A DNA stretch of 6,485 nt, from the NCBI GenBank assembly GCA_026386995.1, contig JAPLMO010000362.1, positions 1 to 6,485 on the forward strand. Reading direction: 5' to 3'. Both the position numbers and the translations under genes were made by a program. Below the pieces are notes generated by a model. That model did no database searches, was not told where the DNA came from, and saw nothing but the letters and a program-made list of their open reading frames with translations. The DNA comes from Planctomycetota bacterium. Lineage in GTDB: Bacteria > Planctomycetota > Phycisphaerae > FEN-1346. The number at the start of each line of letters is the position of its first letter. Within the stretch, counting starts at the first letter, position 1. Shown here in pieces: positions 5,855-6,485 of the stretch.

Positions 5855-5875
5855 CGGGCGGTATCGTACCGCCCG
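5855..5875 (-). promoter_or_regulatory. Hairpin in the purM leader
   Basis: CGGGCGGTA and TACCGCCCG form a perfect 9-bp stem with a 3-nt loop (5864-5866), 8 nt upstream of the purM Shine-Dalgarno sequence. No T-run follows on the minus strand, so it is not an ordinary terminator. It could be a repressor operator, since it is palindromic DNA, or an mRNA structure affecting initiation. The rest of the 319-nt gap between purM and the tRNA (5833-6151) holds the tRNA promoter and a 12-nt direct repeat, GGCCATCGCCGC (5904-5915 and about 5991-6002). I found no convincing purM promoter. Confidence 0.45.
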
Positions 5876-6018
5876 GCGTCGGGCTTCTCCACCAATTTTT
5901 GGGGCCATCGCCGCAGGCGGCATTGCGTGAGTAATGGGGGAGGGGAAGTCCAGCCCTCTTCGGCCGTGCCACCCGCGAGTGACGCAGTACGGCCATCGCC
6001 GCGGGCGCCCATGGAAAC

Positions 6019-6047
6019 TTGACGCCCGCCCCGCGTGCGGCTATACT
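6019..6047 (+). promoter_or_regulatory. Strong sigma70-type promoter of the tRNA gene
   Basis: TTGACG (6019-6024) and TATACT (6042-6047) are each one base from consensus and are separated by exactly 17 bp. Transcription should start near 6054, about 98 nt before the mature tRNA 5' end. A stable-RNA gene under a near-consensus promoter is expected; the leader is fairly long. Confidence 0.8.
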
Positions 6048-6151
6048 TTGCCTGTCGGCAGGGCGGCTTGTTTAAGGTTCACGCGACCCTTGGCCGATAA
6101 TAAGGGGCCGACGCAGGCCGTTTGGCCGCGCATCGGCCCGAAATCTCGGGT

Positions 6152-6226
6152 TCCCCGGTAGCTCAATGGTAGAGTAGCCGGCTGTTAACCGGTTGGTTGT
6201 AGGTTCGAGTCCTACCCGGGGAGCCA
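6152..6226 (+). tRNA. trnN: tRNA-Asn (anticodon GTT)
   Basis: A complete 75-nt cloverleaf. The acceptor stem TCCCCGG (6152-6158) pairs with CCGGGGA (6216-6222). The D stem GCTC/GAGT closes with a G-U pair. The anticodon stem GCCGG/CCGGT holds loop CTGTTAA with anticodon GTT at 6184-6186, and the T arm is GTAGG-TTCGAGT-CCTAC. The discriminator is G6223, and CCA is encoded at 6224-6226. It decodes AAC and AAU codons. No copy of its 3' end lies downstream in this window, so there is no sign of integration at this tRNA. Confidence 0.97.
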
Positions 6227-6235
6227 GAAATCTAG

Positions 6236-6257
6236 AAGCGAACTTATGAGTTCGCTT
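6236..6257 (+). terminator. First stem-loop after tRNA-Asn
   Basis: AAGCGAACT (6236-6244) pairs perfectly with AGTTCGCTT (6249-6257) around a 4-nt loop, starting 9 nt after the tRNA CCA. The following T-run is short and then broken by GG, so it is a weak terminator or a 3' processing barrier. Confidence 0.5.
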
Positions 6258-6267
6258 TGGTTAACGC

Positions 6268-6300
6268 AAAACCCCGCGCCGAGAGGCGCCGGGGTTTTCG
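6268..6300 (+). terminator. Bidirectional-looking intrinsic terminator after tRNA-Asn
   Basis: AAAACCCCGCGCC (6268-6280) pairs with GGCGCCGGGGTTTT (6285-6298) around a GAGA tetraloop: 13 bp with one bulged C. The stem ends in TTTT on the plus strand and, because of the AAAA start, also in TTTT when read on the minus strand. It should end the tRNA transcript and could block minus-strand transcription from the right. Confidence 0.75.
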
Positions 6301-6380
6301 CACTTTCGGCCAATAATCGCGGCCTTTTTCGCGTTTGCCACGCTTACGGCCGCGCTCTCTGTTATGAAATGGCTCGTCTG

Positions 6381-6485
6381 GGGTGCGAGTGATACACAGG
6401 GTCTGCGCTCTCTATTATCGCAGAAACTCTCTCCCTCTCTGTCCCGGAAGGGAAAGTGGTTTACACCAGTGTATCGTTTGCACCC
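6381..6485 (+). other. Possible structured RNA or small inverted-repeat element at the right edge
   Basis: GGGTGCGAGTGATACAC (6381-6397) faces GTGTATCGTTTGCACCC (6469-6485). Fourteen of 17 positions are Watson-Crick pairs, and the other three are G-U in plus-strand RNA but A-C in minus-strand RNA. Inside are TCTGCG/CGCAGA (6402-6407 with 6419-6424), TCCC-GGAA-GGGA with a GNRA-type loop (6442-6453), and TGGT-TTAC-ACCA (6457-6468) directly abutting the closing stem. No promoter is seen, and the window ends at the outer base pair, so the element may continue. The rest of 6301-6485 shows no supported gene. Confidence 0.35.

Noticed and set aside
5833..6012. N-terminal extension of purM to an ATG at 6012
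   Set aside because: The 60 extra residues have no resemblance to PurM and pass through the leader hairpin. A strong AAGGAG sits 8 nt before the ATG at 5832, where homology begins.
6202..6226. tRNA-Asn 3' end as an integration attachment site
   Set aside because: No direct repeat of the tRNA 3' end and no integrase gene appear in the remaining 259 bases.
6364..6485. An open frame from ATG 6364 to the window end
   Set aside because: Only about 40 codons are visible, there is no Shine-Dalgarno sequence, and the region is better described by its inverted repeats. A gene start cannot be excluded without more sequence.

Overview
This is a GC-rich bacterial chromosome segment. I suggest a Planctomycetota-type organism (Phycisphaerae-like), but that is an inference. 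It rests on overall protein character, alanine/proline-rich lipoproteins, and a family 4 uracil-DNA glycosylase with a long disordered N-terminus. No marker in the window settles the taxonomy.

Layout. Positions 1-91 look like the end of an insertion sequence on the minus strand: two near-identical 19-nt repeats, then a ribosome binding site and the first eight codons of an ORF that leaves the window. On the plus strand follow two tandem paralogous lipoprotein genes (185-1261 and 1403-2298). The second is readable only with a -1 shift near 1535-1560. They end at a stem-loop cluster with a strong intrinsic terminator (2415-2459).

On the minus strand, converging on that terminator, lies a compact set: deoC (deoxyribose-phosphate aldolase), a family 4 uracil-DNA glycosylase overlapping deoC by 8 nt, and a 132-residue tail-anchored membrane protein 17 nt further on. 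Upstream of deoC, also on the minus strand, is purM (AIR synthetase, purine synthesis), with a 9-bp hairpin in its leader. Divergent from purM, a near-consensus sigma70 promoter (6019-6047) drives tRNA-Asn(GTT) with encoded CCA, followed by two stem-loops. The last ~105 bases contain an unassigned structure: a 17-bp RNA-pairable inverted repeat enclosing three small hairpins.

The most distinctive signal is a 119-bp palindromic element present twice (1262-1380 plus, 4647-4765 minus). Each copy is two inverted hairpin units around a 16-nt spacer, resembling a REPIN. The copies differ at paired arm positions in a compensatory way. Each begins 0-2 nt after a stop codon (lipoprotein 1, purM) in the same orientation as that gene. 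The metabolic genes touch nucleotide metabolism (purine synthesis, deoxyribose-5-phosphate breakdown, removal of uracil from DNA), but no single pathway joins them.
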